Shown: one piece after another, positions 24,330 to 35,689 of the stretch
Layout of the letters: each line of letters begins with the position of its first letter
How positions within the stretch are numbered: the first letter of the stretch is position 1
Origin: Hofstenia miamia
Taxonomy: Eukaryota > Xenacoelomorpha > Acoela
Reading direction: 5' to 3'
DNA length: 64,000 nt
Assembly (NCBI GenBank): GCA_004352715.1
Contig: SCFE01000089.1
Coordinates: 229,707-293,706, forward strand
Made by a program: the position numbers and the translations under genes
The notes under the pieces: model-generated
What the model saw: only the letters and a program-made list of their open reading frames with translations
Told to the model about the DNA's origin: nothing
Database searches by the model: none

Positions 24330-25180
24330 TTATTCAATGATCTTACTACCGCTTTCTTAACAATTCCGAAATTTGTTTAGTTGGCACTATTTGCATTATT
24401 TATTACGTCATGTGTTTAAATTTATTAAAACTTGATATTTGCTAAATACATCAAACATTATATTTATTTGTTATCTGGTATCTCTAGAATTTAATCTATT
24501 ATACATTGGATTAGGCTTAAGCAGAAACATTGGTGGCTGTATTCTAATTTATTGAAATCACAAGGTTATGCAAAGTTTAAAAAAATTGATATGAAATCTG
24601 AATAAAGGGTAACCTAAAGTTTATAAATGTTTTTATATAGAAACATGATGAAACTGTTGCTTTAATCCTTACACTGCTCAACAAATAAACTTTTCTGTTA
24701 TTTACTTGTAAGAAAATATATGTTTCTATATGAATTGAGGTCACTGAATCCAATTATACAAAGGGAATCATTCAAGCACTTCAAACTTAAATTCTATAGC
24801 TCTAAAGTTTTTTTTGAAGAATTGAATTTATAGAAGTAGAATCCAATGAAATGATCATTTTATAGAGTACATAGAATATTATCGTGTTCGCTTAAGAAGA
24901 TGTAATAAACATTTATTGATATATAATAAATAACTTAGGCTAGTTAAATGAAAAAATATAGTTTTACGAAATTCTAGAAATGCCTTTAAGTTGTATGTTT
25001 CCGCTTATGAGATGAACCACTAGACTCCCTCATTAAACGCCAACAATAACCACCCATTACATTGGGGGTTGGGGTGGAGGGGAGGGGAGGGGGTGAATCG
25101 CTCTTTGTAGCGACTTTCTATTAGTAAAAAATTTTAATGAAACTGCTCTTTATTATCAGGTCCTGAAACATTGCAGTTAA
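24330..25180. other. Non-coding DNA upstream of the membrane-protein gene
   Basis: Nothing recognisable apart from a G-rich patch at 25063-25093 (GGGGGTTGGGGTGGAGG and following) that could form a G-quadruplex. The promoter of the minus-strand gene should lie here, but no element is distinctive. Confidence 0.45.
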
Positions 25181-25184
25181 CAAC

Positions 25185-25927
25185 TGCATTATGACTCTAG
25201 CGGTATGTGCATTTGCTCCATCTTGTTGCCACCAATACCCTGCCATGTTGCTAACTGAGGTTGAACAAAATTCACTAGCATGCCTCGATATCTCTCAGCA
25301 GTTACAGTCACAGCATCTTCAAAGAAGAAGGGCCGAATACACCTTTCTGATATTACTCCACACCGTACTGTGACTTTACCGGGTGCAATGTACTCGCATG
25401 AACTTGGCTTGGATTTTCGGTGCTCCAGAATCTGGTATTCTGCTTATTCGCATGTCCATTCAAAGGGAAATGAGCTTCATCTCCCATGATCAACTTATGA
25501 ATAAACTTACTGTCATTTCGTGCAGTTTCCTGAAAGCATAATTTAGTTTTTTCTGAAAGTCTTGTGGTTGTAAAGATTGCACTAATTGAATCTTGAAAGG
25601 GTACATGTACAAGTCTCTTGGAATGTGCTGCAGAGAACTCCGTGAGATGACAAGTTCTTGGGAACGCCTTCAAACGAATGTGGTAGAGTTCTCTTCAATG
25701 CTACGGTTCACAGCTTCAGTAATTTCACGTGTACGTACTGAACGACCTCATTCGCTTCTAGACCTATCACTTATAAAGGCATGCTCTTGAAAACGCGTCA
25801 CTAAGTTCATTATTGCAGGCCCTACTAGGGAGATGTCGAACATTGAAATGGCGCATATACGATCTATGCGTTGCAACAATTGACCTTCCATTTTCAAAGT
25901 TCGTTGTTCTATTGTAAACTTATCCAT
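25185..25927 (-). pseudogene. Tc1/mariner-superfamily transposase pseudogene
   Basis: From the ATG at 25927 (MDKFTIEQR) the minus strand runs through a helix-turn-helix with LVTRFQEHAF, then GDEAHFPLNGHANKQNTRFW with the first catalytic aspartate. After frameshifts comes YWWQQDGANAHTARVIM with the second (QQDGAxxHTA). The third acidic residue block (PDLxPxDF) is not found, so the 3' end is lost. At least two frameshifts and several stops kill it. A possible terminal repeat, TATAGGGTGGCTCATGATTC, reads inward on the minus strand from about 26024. TNKQNxRxW-type transposases are widespread in invertebrates, often by horizontal transfer. Confidence 0.8.
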
Positions 25928-26168
25928 ACAAAAAATTTCCAAAGATAATATTTTGTAATTCTGAAAGATGAAAAAAAGTAATTTTATTTTTAAAATGTAA
26001 AGTGAATCATGAGCCACCCTATACATATATTATCTTAGTATATAATTTTTCCATGTATAATTTCCCAATTTAGCATGTAGAAAATTTTAGATCAAATTGG
26101 TCATGATCTCGGCTTAAATTGAACAGCTGGTGCCGATCCCGTGCTGATGCCACACAGTTTTAATAATT

Positions 26169-26294
26169 TAGTCCGACCCGTGTTTTCGCTGCAGAACTTA
26201 AGCTTATGTGCATGTACATTGCTGCTGATTTTAGTCCGACCCGTGTTTTCGCTGCAGAACTTAAGCTTATGTGCATGTACATTGCTGCTGATTT
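26169..26294. repeat. Two perfect tandem 63-base units
   Basis: The segment TAGTCCGACCCGTGTTTTCG to GCTGCTGATTT occurs twice head to tail with no difference, indicating a very recent local duplication or an assembly slip. Confidence 0.9.
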
Positions 26295-26357
26295 CATATC
26301 CACTTACCCCATAACTACTTGTTTTGAAGAGTTGTTGACATTACGTTGACTACATAT

Positions 26358-27089
26358 CATAGATGGAACCGGTCGACATTTTTAACAACCCAACCCAACT
26401 GGTTTTATTTCCAAACCGGTTGGGTTACCGGTTGAACCGGTTATTGAAGCTAAAAATTTTACCGGCGACCAACGATCAAAAATAAAGCAGGGATGCCAAA
26501 AAAATTTTCAATACTGAAATTTTATAAAGCCTTAATTTTACTAGCAGAACAGTTAAAACGTACAACGAACCTTTTCAAAGAAGGGAGTCTGGGGTCCAGA
26601 CCCGCATAGCCCCTTTGCTAGAAAATGTGGAACCACATTCAACCGCAATCAACAAGAGTGAATCTGTATTCAAAAAAAGTGGGATTGATTTATCTTACCT
26701 AGTAGATGAGGATGGGTTTCCTTTTCCACACTCTACACGAGCACACCCCAACTCAGAGATTTGATATGTGTTCATTTTCTAAATGTTATCGTTTTCTCCT
26801 TTTGTTTTTGTTTTTTAAACTTTTCATTTATATATACTATATAGCTATATACGTTATATTTAAAGCTTACACCTTCTGTCTACATGCATATAATATTTAT
26901 GAAATTATATTTTTTTTCTTATAATATATTAGTAAAAATCCTTTTTACTTTCCTTGAAACGGAGATATAAATTCTGTCCTACAGACAGCCACGGTTTGTG
27001 GAGGACTTAAAAAAACCGGTCAACCGGTTTCACGAAATTTTCGACCCAACCCAACCGGTACCGGCCAACCCAACCTGCTTCCATCTATG
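26358..27089. mobile_element. Non-autonomous hAT-like element with 8-bp target duplication
   Basis: The element begins CATAGATGGAA (26358-26368) and ends TTCCATCTATG (27079-27089), exact 11-bp inverted termini. It is flanked by the perfect direct repeat CTACATAT (26350-26357 and 27090-27097). An 8-bp target duplication is characteristic of hAT transposons (P elements also make 8 bp). Subterminal regions hold many copies of CAACCCAAC and AACCGGTT on both sides, likely transposase-binding repeats. At 732 bp and with no recognisable transposase it is non-autonomous. The boundaries are seen directly. The superfamily is inferred. Confidence 0.85.
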
Positions 27090-27099
27090 CTACATATAG

Positions 27100-28050
27100 C
27101 AGTGTGATTTATAAATTGCAGAAATGAATTGCGAATTGCAGCTAGTTAAGGCAACCATGTTTACTAACTTTAAATATTAGCATTTTATATGTAATACTCA
27201 TATGTCTTCTAGAATTGTTTCGTATTCATTAAATCATAAACTTGAATATATTATTTTTCTAAACAACGTCTGCTGCTCAATTGTTTCTGCTATAAAACTC
27301 TGTCCACGTTTACAGATCCGCCCGTATACGAAAATACAAGAATTGGTGAAAATATAGGTAGGATGATTATCGACAATAATATTTCAAGAGTGGCAGGAGG
27401 CAACTTAGTATCTGAAGTTCTTTAATCAATGTATACTTAGATTTTTCCATTTATATTTGACTTCCCTAACTTGTAAGTACCCTGCATTCACTTGATTGTT
27501 ACAAAAATTACATTACATATATGTTTTAATCGCACTATCAATGCGGAATTTTCGCCTTAACTTTGTAGTAGCGCTCCGTTTAGCAAAAATAGGTCATAAT
27601 TGCAACTGTTGCCTTTTAATAAAAGCATATTGGGTTTATTGGCAATAAATCACGTTTTAGCTTTTATGGGTTTAAACGACAATCATAATGCCTATTGATG
27701 AGGTAGGGTTTTTCATGTTAATTATAAATGCAATAAAAACAGTTGGTGATTACTTCAACCAATAATCTAAACTAATAGTTCAATTGAAAAGGAATTATAG
27801 ATGCATGGCAATTGTCATATGCGAGAATATACGATGTTCCATATATCACCAAAAATGATGTTAGCATTGATTAATTAAACTTCAATAAAAGGTTGTTCAG
27901 GGCAACTGAGTGATTGTGCATTAACTGCTGTTTATTTCCGCTCAAGCAAGTCATTGTTTTGAAAGACATAAGTCCTTTCATAAACTAGTTTTGTTTTCGA
28001 CATTTTTAAATAGTAAACTACAAAAAGATACTTTGGCTCTAGTACAACTT
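27100..28050. other. Non-coding DNA between two DNA elements
   Basis: No gene supported. A 42-base open segment with splice-like borders at 27316-27357 is too short to call. Confidence 0.45.
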
Positions 28051-28052
28051 TA

Positions 28053-28729
28053 GAGGGTCGCCACACGATTAGTCTTTTAACTAAAGTTAAAAACTTCTTT
28101 GACTATAATCAAAAGACTAATGGTGTGGCACGGTGGTATCCTCCAAAAGTGAATTTTCAGTTTACGATTTGTCAAATAATGAAATAGAAATTGTGATATT
28201 TGAAAATGACCATGTGGCACCCCACTAGTAAACTTTTTGTAATTTTATAAAAAATCAGAATTTGGATATTGAATAACATTGTACATTTCAGGTTAATTAC
28301 AATTAATAAATACACCATATAATTAAGATCGTGGCCATTTAAGATGGGCGCAAATAAATAACTTGTCAAAATTGCCTTAGTGCGATTTAATCCCGATTCC
28401 ATTGGAGAGAGGTTAGTTGATTGCTTAGAAATTTCCATAATGATTGCAACGTGCAAATTGGGTTTAATGATTATATAATTTTCTACATATGCATTTGTTT
28501 ATGAATGATTAATTATATAACTATTTAGTACGTGTTTGTGCGGGCTATTTTGTACTACATCATCAAAATGTTTTCCTGTCACCTATATTTGAAATATAAT
28601 TATAGCGACTCCGCCTAGTAATTTTTGTACATTTATATGCAATGCAATTTATGCAGAAACCTCTTTTGACAAAAGAATGCAAAACCGCAATTTTTACTAT
28701 AGTAAAAAAGCTAATCGTGTGGCACCCTC
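28053..28729. mobile_element. MITE-like element with inverted termini
   Basis: The left end GAGGGTCGCCACACGATTAG (28053-28072) and right end CTAATCGTGTGGCACCCTC (28711-28729) are inverted repeats with one indel. TTTA flanks each end, giving a 3-4 bp target duplication (TTTA or TTA). The left end also forms an internal hairpin with 28107-28124 (ACTAATGGTGTGGCAC), and the GTGTGGCACC motif appears again in altered form near 28212. No transposase is present. A TTA-type duplication would suit PIF/Harbinger, but the superfamily is not settled. Confidence 0.65.
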
Positions 28730-28739
28730 TTTAAGCGGT

Positions 28740-30105
28740 ACACATAAAGTTAAATAGCAGCTACAAATCGTTCAAGGCAATCTATGCAATCACTTCTTAT
28801 ATTTTGTGATTTTATTTAATTTTTCTAGTATTTAATCATTGATGTCTACTTGTAATTCTACTAATGTCAATGTTGAATTTATTATTAATATTTCATTTTT
28901 GGGGAACGCCAGGTTAACATTAAGCTTTTGCTAAGATGAAGAATAATGATACTTTGTGTTAAACGTTCAAAAAAGTGGAAATATAGAAAAAATGGATATT
29001 ACAAAATTACTGAATTATTTACCATACATATCAAGCAAATAAATGATAACCAAGAACGTAGTTGAGAGTGAAATAGTTCTAATAAGCATTCTTTTCGAAA
29101 TAATTAATTTTATTAAGTCAAATACAACTAATGTATTTAACTAAAATGCATACATATAATGTCTATCAATCTAACCGAGAAACTATATATTTAAAGTGAC
29201 TGGCAAAATTCAATGTCAAAGAAATTAAAGTCGACCTGATGTTCCTCATAGCACTTACTGAGGTATTGCTCTTGAAAGATGACATATTTTCAAGATGATT
29301 AGTTCCATGCTAATCTGGAAAAAAATGCTGGGCCAAGTATTGACAACATAACTGTTCAAATGTGCCTGCAGAGTTTCAAAGAAGTCTTTGCAATGTGATC
29401 CAAATTTGCAAAATAGTGGAAGTATTCCGGCTATCAAAAATGAAATTTTACCTTTTCATCTAAAAGTCTGATTACATTTTGGGTTGATAAGACTAAGTAC
29501 TACTAACAATAGGAAATAGTACTAAAAATATCATTATTATAATAGATTAATAGAGAAATTACATGAATTATTTTCAATTCGCACAAAACTTGCTTTTGCA
29601 AATTGCCTTAAACTGTATTTTTACATCGAAGAAAGATTTTCAAGTAATTGAGAAATGAGAAAATATATATTTTACTTCCAAATGTACAAACGAGACATTT
29701 AAAAGAGCTTAAGAGATGCAAAGTTCACATATCTACATTCAAACTAGTAATGGTTTGAAGGTTAACTTGAACAATTTTATTGGAACATGCTGAAAAATCA
29801 CAACTACTAAATAAAACTCAAAATAATGCACCCATGCTTTTTGATTGAAAAGCAAAATATTTAAGTGTTTAATCTTCACATATCATCTCATAAATCAATT
29901 AAGGGAGAATTTCCATACAAAAACTTGTTTTTATTCTTCACCTAAATTATTAGCATATAAATGGCAAAAATAGATTAAGTATGTAATAATGGGAAGTATA
30001 GAGAATGAGATTGATTGCGACAGATAATATATTTTAAGGAAAAAGATAAAAATTTAAGACTTATGAAGCGAATAGTTTTTTAGTAGCATTTTTTGTCAAA
30101 ATTAA
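28740..30105. other. Non-coding AT-rich DNA
   Basis: Nothing recognisable on either strand. Confidence 0.5.
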
Positions 30106-30109
30106 CTTT

Positions 30110-30163
30110 ATTATATATATATATATATATATATAAATAATATATATATATATATATTATATT
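30110..30163. repeat. (AT)n microsatellite, compound
   Basis: Two AT runs separated by AAATAAT. Confidence 0.93.
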
Positions 30164-30229
30164 ATAACTATATGTTAATACTGTTATTGTTTGAAATTTC
30201 ATTTTGCATTAATAAACATTTCTATTTAG

Positions 30230-30305
30230 GAAAAATTCCAGAAATATGTGGTTGATTCTAGATATTCCACTCACACTCTAGTTGCACTTGCATTAATTTT
30301 TTCAG
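30230..30305 (+). CDS. Possible internal exon (76 nt)
   Basis: The borders look like consensus splice sites: TTTCTATTTAG before it and G|GTAAGAT after it. One frame is open throughout (EKFQKYVVDSRYSTHTLVAL, then a hydrophobic end). It is too short for a family call and no partner exon was found. The hydrophobic end with TTTTTTCAG could itself be a pyrimidine tract of a different acceptor at the same place. Confidence 0.25.
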
Positions 30306-31660
30306 GTAAGATCTTATTAGCTTTTAACTATGTTGTTAACTTGAAATAAATGTAGCTTGGAAGTCTTTCATGCAAGCATATGGTTGTTGGTGCTCCTTTT
30401 CATCAAAATGATTAGCACCATCACTTGATAAAGTTGAACATTAAAAAACAGAATTTTCTTAGAATGTGTATTTTAATTAGTTATCTACATACTGAAGGTA
30501 TACAGAACTATGAAGACTTTTTAAGTTGTTTACATGCAAGTTAAATAGTGGTTATAGCGGAACATTCTATACCATATATGGCATCACTCTTGATATGAAT
30601 AAACCTGATAATGAACAAACTTGATATTATGCACAGTGGTTCTGAATAATTTTTGATATGTTCCTCCCTTTGTTATTTGGAACCTTTCATTCCTCCTATA
30701 AGGCATAACATACTAAAATAAAATATAGCAGCTAAGCACAAACAATTAGTGAAAAATCTTCTTCTGATTGCATAAAATTTAAAATTTAAGAAGTACTACA
30801 AATACAAATTAAGGTTAAAAACGTGGTTTCATAGTAATGTGCTGTCCAGTTATAATGTGCTCTGAAGTGGTTTTCAAATTTCTTGCGGTGCTGAGAAATT
30901 AATTGAACGAGATGTTGTTGTTGGCCTTCATCTTTCATTAGATTTTCTGAAAAACTTTGGACTAGTGCATCAGTTCATTCCGCAAAGCCATTTGTAGCAG
31001 CTAATAATTTGCAAAAATCACTACCAATCTTGACTTATTCATTTTCTTCCCACTGAGCTGCCATTTGACAACAAAACACTGAACAAAGTTATTGAACGGG
31101 AATACTACTATCCGCCATCATATGCTAGAATGCGTGAGTTTTTCAATGGGAAAAGTTCTTATCCGTGGTGGACCTTTCCAATTGCTATTGGCATTTTCCT
31201 CTTTCTGAAAAATCGTCGCTACTGTGTACCTTCAATACACTTATGGGTAGATACTGTTGGAAACGATTACCATTCGGTTTGGCATCAGCTTCGGACAAGT
31301 CCCAGGCAATGGTAGACAGACATTTTGGGGACATTCCCAATGTTATTGCTATAAATGAAGATATTTTCATCGCTACGGAAACAGAGGATGAACATTTTCA
31401 AACACTAGAAATCGTATTTAAAAGGGCGCCTGAACGAAACATCAAATTCAATAGAGCTACAATTAATGAAGAATAACATCAAGTACATGGGATTCATTGT
31501 TAGCAGAAAAGGATTCTACCCATATACGCAAAAAATCAATGTAATTCGAGATTTGGATGCACCTTCGGACAAGAAATCACTACAGCGGCTGCTTGGCATG
31601 GTAAATTTCATCTCATAATTCATTCCGACCTATTCAAGGATTACCACACCCCTTAGACAA

Positions 31661-32077
31661 TTGTTAAAGAAAGATGTACCATTTCAATGGAATCAGCAAA
31701 ACACATATGCATTGCACCAAATTATCTATTTTCTTACATCAGAACAAGTTCTTCGTCATTTTGATAACAATTTGCCAATTACATTACAAACGGATGCTTC
31801 AAATTTCGCACTAGGGGCATGCCTTCTTCAAGAAAACATACCTGTAGCGTATGCAGCCAGATCCATGACTCCCAATGAAGAAAAATACTCACAAATCGAA
31901 AAGAAATTACTGGCTATATCCTATGCATGTACCCATTTTCACCAGTACATATATGGGCGAGATGTCAAAGTGGAATCAGACCATAAGCCTCTCGAAGCTC
32001 TTCAAAACAAGCCTTTAGCAACATGTCCTCCTAGAATCCAAAGACTCTTCGCTATGCTGCAAAATACCCGTCTCTGA
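31661..32077 (+). pseudogene. RNase H domain of the gypsy pol remnant
   Basis: The best preserved open segment of the element (138 codons). It covers the RT/RNase H connection and an RNase H-like domain with TDAS, IEKKLLAI and SDHKPLE, the positions usually carrying the catalytic acids. It ends in a frameshift within the CPPRIQRLFAMLQ block. Confidence 0.85.
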
Positions 32078-32171
32078 AAATAACATACAGACCACGTAAA
32101 GAATTAGTATTTGCCGACACGCTATCTAGACAACCACTTCCAAAAGTCAAGTCAATGGCATCGAGGAAGAA

Positions 32172-32627
32172 TTGGCTCTATCTATTCACTCACTAGCAAT
32201 GAACGACTGTACAACAATCAGAATGATCAAATACGGAACAAATGCAGATAAAGACGCTAAGGAAATCTTAAGCTATATCTCAACTTCGTGGCCTCAGCGC
32301 AATCAGATAAGAAGTGAAGAACAGAAGCAAATGGAACAAATCAAACATGAGCTGTACTCAAAGGACGGATGCATTTTACGTCAAGAACAGATATACATAC
32401 CGAAGACGTGTCGCAAACAGGTGTTCAAAGAATTTCACAGATCACACCTGGGAATTGTGAAAACAAAAAAACTATGTAGACAGTTCGTATTCTGGCCTAG
32501 TATGTCATATGACGTTGAGAAATTTATTAACAATTGTGATGATTGCAGAATGCATCAATCCAACTACAAGAAAGAGAAATTATTGTTACTCTCCTCCATT
32601 CAGAAAAGTAGGAATAGATATTGCTGA
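32172..32627 (+). pseudogene. Integrase zinc finger segment of the gypsy pol remnant
   Basis: A 151-codon open segment. It ends with the HHCC zinc-binding motif (H...H spaced by three residues, then CDDC) that precedes the integrase core in gypsy elements. The core continues in another frame downstream. Confidence 0.83.
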
Positions 32628-33489
32628 AATTGGCTGTAAACCTTTCCTAATTTGAGTTGACTACTTTTCTAGATTCCTAATAGTTGAAAAATTAGCAAGC
32701 AAGTCTGCAGCGTCAGTAATCGATAAGTTTAAAGACATTATTTGTACTCATGGAATACCTCACACACTTATGGCTGACAACAATCCATTTGGTTCGTACG
32801 AATTTAGGAAATTATCAGAGCAATTTGGGATAAACTTAGTTACCAGCAGTCCACGATATTCTCAATCAAACGGAATGGCTGAAAGGAGTGTTCAATCATT
32901 TAAGAAAAAAACAAATTAGGCATTGATTTCCGCCTATCACTATTGGATTACAATAATAGCCCTTTGTCATTTTCGGCATTGTCCCCTGCACAACTCCTTT
33001 TTAACCGCAAACTTGCTCAAAGAACTTGCTAAAACCCGTAATATTTGAGAAGCCAATGCATAAGAAAGGGGAAGAGCGCTACAAAAGAAAGCAATATTAG
33101 AATGCTACAATAAGTCAGCAAGGGATCTCCCAGAAGTACATTCTGGCGAATATGTAAGAGTAACCACGCTGGACAAGAGAATTGGAAAGATAATTGCACG
33201 GTCCTATCTAATAAAGGTCAACGACAAAATAATTCGTAGAAACCGACGACATCTAATTCCCATTAAAAAAACAATGGATACATTGATAGATCAATGGTAC
33301 GATCGGTCAATTTTAGATGAAGGAGAAAAGGAAGATGAACATGATCGTCAAACTGAAATAATACCTCGTCACAAATCAACTAGGAATAGAAAGTCACCCG
33401 ACTTCTATGGATGTCCTGTGAACTTTTTCACGCGTTTGCGTTATCAACCTAGAAGGAGAGATGATGTAGTTAATGTGGTTAACTAGGCT

Positions 33490-34150
33490 TAGTACAATAG
33501 TAAACAAGTTTCCCATCAACCTTCTCTTAAGGCGTCCGTACAGTCATTGTACTGTTTGGTTGATATCTTTTAATTGTATATATAGTTCAGTAATTTTAAT
33601 AAATCTTACAACAGTCTTTAATTTATTTCACTTAACATTACAGAAGGTGAAGGAGTGAACATAAATTGTTTAGTTTTTGGAAGAACGGTCATGTGGTTGC
33701 AGTAGCAGTTATTGCTAACATTGTCCAATAGTAGAGTCTGGTTGCATAATTGCTTGTGCCATCTGATCTTTAGTGCTTGGCATGAAATCACCATCAAAAT
33801 CACAAGACTCATTTACTGTTCTAAAACTGGAGCTTGAAATCTGGTTTGACGAGATATAAATTCTCCAAGAGAAATATTTACTCCTTAAGGTTTCTATGCT
33901 AATAATGTTGTTGTGCTTCTCCTATAAATGCTCTCTCAATAAACCCTTTTAGTTCTTTAAAGCACTTGTTGCTATCTGATCTGTGGAAGAATCTTCAAAC
34001 TTATTTTGACCTATACACTCCCAATTTTCCTTCAAGCGTTTGAAAATATGAATATTATGGTGAGGTTGATGGCAGCACTTTATTGAAAGCTGCATCGGTA
34101 TTTAAGTGCTATTTAAATTGAATAAATACATTACAAATAAACAATTTTAA
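33490..34150. other. Non-coding DNA after the gypsy pol
   Basis: A 3' LTR would be expected soon after pol. I could not find a matching direct repeat upstream of 31130, so none is annotated. Confidence 0.4.
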
Positions 34151-34154
34151 GTAA

Positions 34155-34553
34155 ATGTTGAATATTTCAACCTATCTTCAATATATAACTAATTTTTTAA
34201 AATGTTCGATTCCAAAAAATTCGCTTTTTATTTGCCTAACTTTATCAAATGATGGTGCTGATGATAATCAGTCCCAACAACCATCTGTTTACGTGAAGGA
34301 TTTCAAAGCTACAGCGTCTATCAAGTTAGCAGTTTTTAAAAATAATCAAAATTTTAAAGGTCTTGAGGAACCCCCAGACATTAATATTTTTCAAAAATAT
34401 TTTAAACATGGTGGTTTTATACGTAATCAAAGTTTTTGGGTAGATCATGAACAACTAAAAAGTGTTTTAAACCACCTTAGCAAACAGCTATTGAAACATA
34501 GATACACGATGTGGTTTGTTTCTCAAATTGTGACATCAGCATTATTCCTATAA
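34155..34553 (+). CDS. Possible exon, unrecognised protein
   Basis: A 132-codon frame. From about residue 33 it has balanced, protein-like composition (DDNQSQQPSVYVKDFKATAS, KGLEEPPDINIFQKYFKHGG), unlike the isoleucine/asparagine-rich chance frames of this region. The first 30 residues look like translated intron. A splice acceptor could lie around the AATCAG at 34265-34270. A second protein-like frame follows at 34697-34857, so the two may be consecutive exons. No family is recognised. It could also be a decayed transposon piece. Confidence 0.35.
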   Translation: MLNISTYLQYITNFLKCSIPKNSLFICLTLSNDGADDNQSQQPSVYVKDFKATASIKLAVFKNNQNFKGLEEPPDINIFQKYFKHGGFIRNQSFWVDHEQLKSVLNHLSKQLLKHRYTMWFVSQIVTSALFL

Positions 34554-34696
34554 ATAATTATATGTTATAAATTTTTTTTTGTTTAAGTTCAATATTAGTT
34601 GTGAAAAATGCAAAATGATTTATCGGCGTAACATTTTGAAATTTTAACCATTGTATCGTTCGCAATAGCATTTGATAAATGCGAGTAAGCTTGATG

Positions 34697-34857
34697 AATG
34701 TTTAAAGAAAAATTCCATAAGGATTCACCTCATGTTAGGACTTATCGAGATTGGAAAACAAGATTATTTGAGACATGTAATCTCATTCCAAGGAAGCCAA
34801 TTGGATACTATCATGCAAGAAGAGCTTCAGTAGAAAAACGTGAAGATTATCCTTGAA
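34697..34857 (+). CDS. Possible terminal exon, unrecognised protein
   Basis: Open from ATG (MFKEKFHKDSPHVRTYRDWK) through LFETCNLIPRKPIGYYHARR to a TGA after VEKREDYP. The composition (many R, K, P, W, H codons) is unusual for chance frames in such AT-rich DNA. TTTAAAG within the start could be a splice acceptor instead. Product unknown. Confidence 0.3.
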
Positions 34858-34971
34858 ACTCCCACTAAAAAGGGTCTCAACTAACTGGAATATCCTAGGC
34901 ATTTTAAATTTTTGCTTTTTGTTGCTGAAATACAAATAGTATATCGCAGCAGGAAAATCAGAATAATTTTG

Positions 34972-34988
34972 TATATATATATATATAT
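34972..34988. repeat. Short (AT)n tract followed by CAGGT-rich repeats
   Basis: About eight AT units. The next 110 bases repeat variants of CAGGT(C/T)A and CAGATC, a degenerate short repeat of unknown origin. Confidence 0.7.
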
Positions 34989-35689
34989 TACTGTTGAGGT
35001 TTTTTAGATTTGGTTTATCAGGTTTAATCAGGTCAGGTCTCGTTTCAGGTCAGATTTGAGGTATCGTAAATCAGATCAGGTTAATACAGAATCAGAGTGG
35101 ACAACATCCATGTTGTTTGATTATTAGCGTTCTTCTTAAGATGAAGCAGCAACGAGGACAGAACGCTCAAAAACAGGACTGTCCTTTCTAAAGTAAGACG
35201 TCTGGTCGTAAGCATCAACTTGATAACTCAATGAAATACATATGTCCGCGTTACTCTTAATTGTCATTATATTACATTTAGTATTTACATCAAGGTCATT
35301 TGAAATAACATCAATATGTTACTATGGTTGCATGAGTAAGCTCAATTTTGAATTGAGAATATTTTCTGTCCTTTTAGAATATGGTAATGCGCAAAACTGA
35401 TGTTTGCAAACAGATATAGTGTAAAGGAAGGGAACATATAATTAACAATTGTTAGCACAAATCGTAAAAAACTTCATTTGCAAATTGGGATCCAAAATGA
35501 TTTTGATTTGACATTCATTAACTATGAATCGCAACTAGGGTCATAGATTGAATTTAGAGATAGTCGGCATCCACGTGAATTGCCGTTTTGCAGACATGCT
35601 TTTAATATTTATCGTTTGTGTGGATTGCTATGCGGTCGTAGTCAGCGTATTATGTTACCAGATGCTGTATTTCCCGATTGGATAACGAT

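Larger units (their letters stand above)
31130..33486 (+). pseudogene. Ty3/gypsy-type LTR-retrotransposon pol pseudogene
   Basis: Domain order RT, RNase H, integrase is preserved across several frames. RT: MVDLSNCYWHFPLSEKSS, TFNTLMGRY and LPFGLASA (about 31165-31310). The catalytic box reads AINEDIFIA instead of the family YxDD, so a key aspartate is lost. RNase H (31661-32077): LQTDASNFALGA, QIEKKLLAI and VESDHKPLEA with its acidic residues in place. The integrase zinc finger (about 32430-32560) has the H-H-C-C set in FHRSHLGI...NNCDDCRMH. The integrase core (about 32610-32910) has a D in GIDIAE, a D in LMADNN and an E in NGMAERSVQ, interrupted by a TGA and frameshifts. A tail rich in charged residues ends at 33486. 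Gag, protease and LTRs were not located. It is not functional. Confidence 0.87.

Noticed and set aside
24115-24360. 81-codon plus-strand frame with cysteine-rich stretch
   Set aside because: Antisense shadow of the two-pass membrane protein.
27316-27357. 42-base segment with acceptor-like TTTACAG and donor-like GTAGG borders (PPVYENTRIGENI)
   Set aside because: Too short, and its exit phase does not join in frame to the exon-like segment at 30230.
31000-33700. LTRs of the gypsy element
   Set aside because: No direct repeat pair could be matched by eye on the two sides of pol. Self-alignment would be needed.
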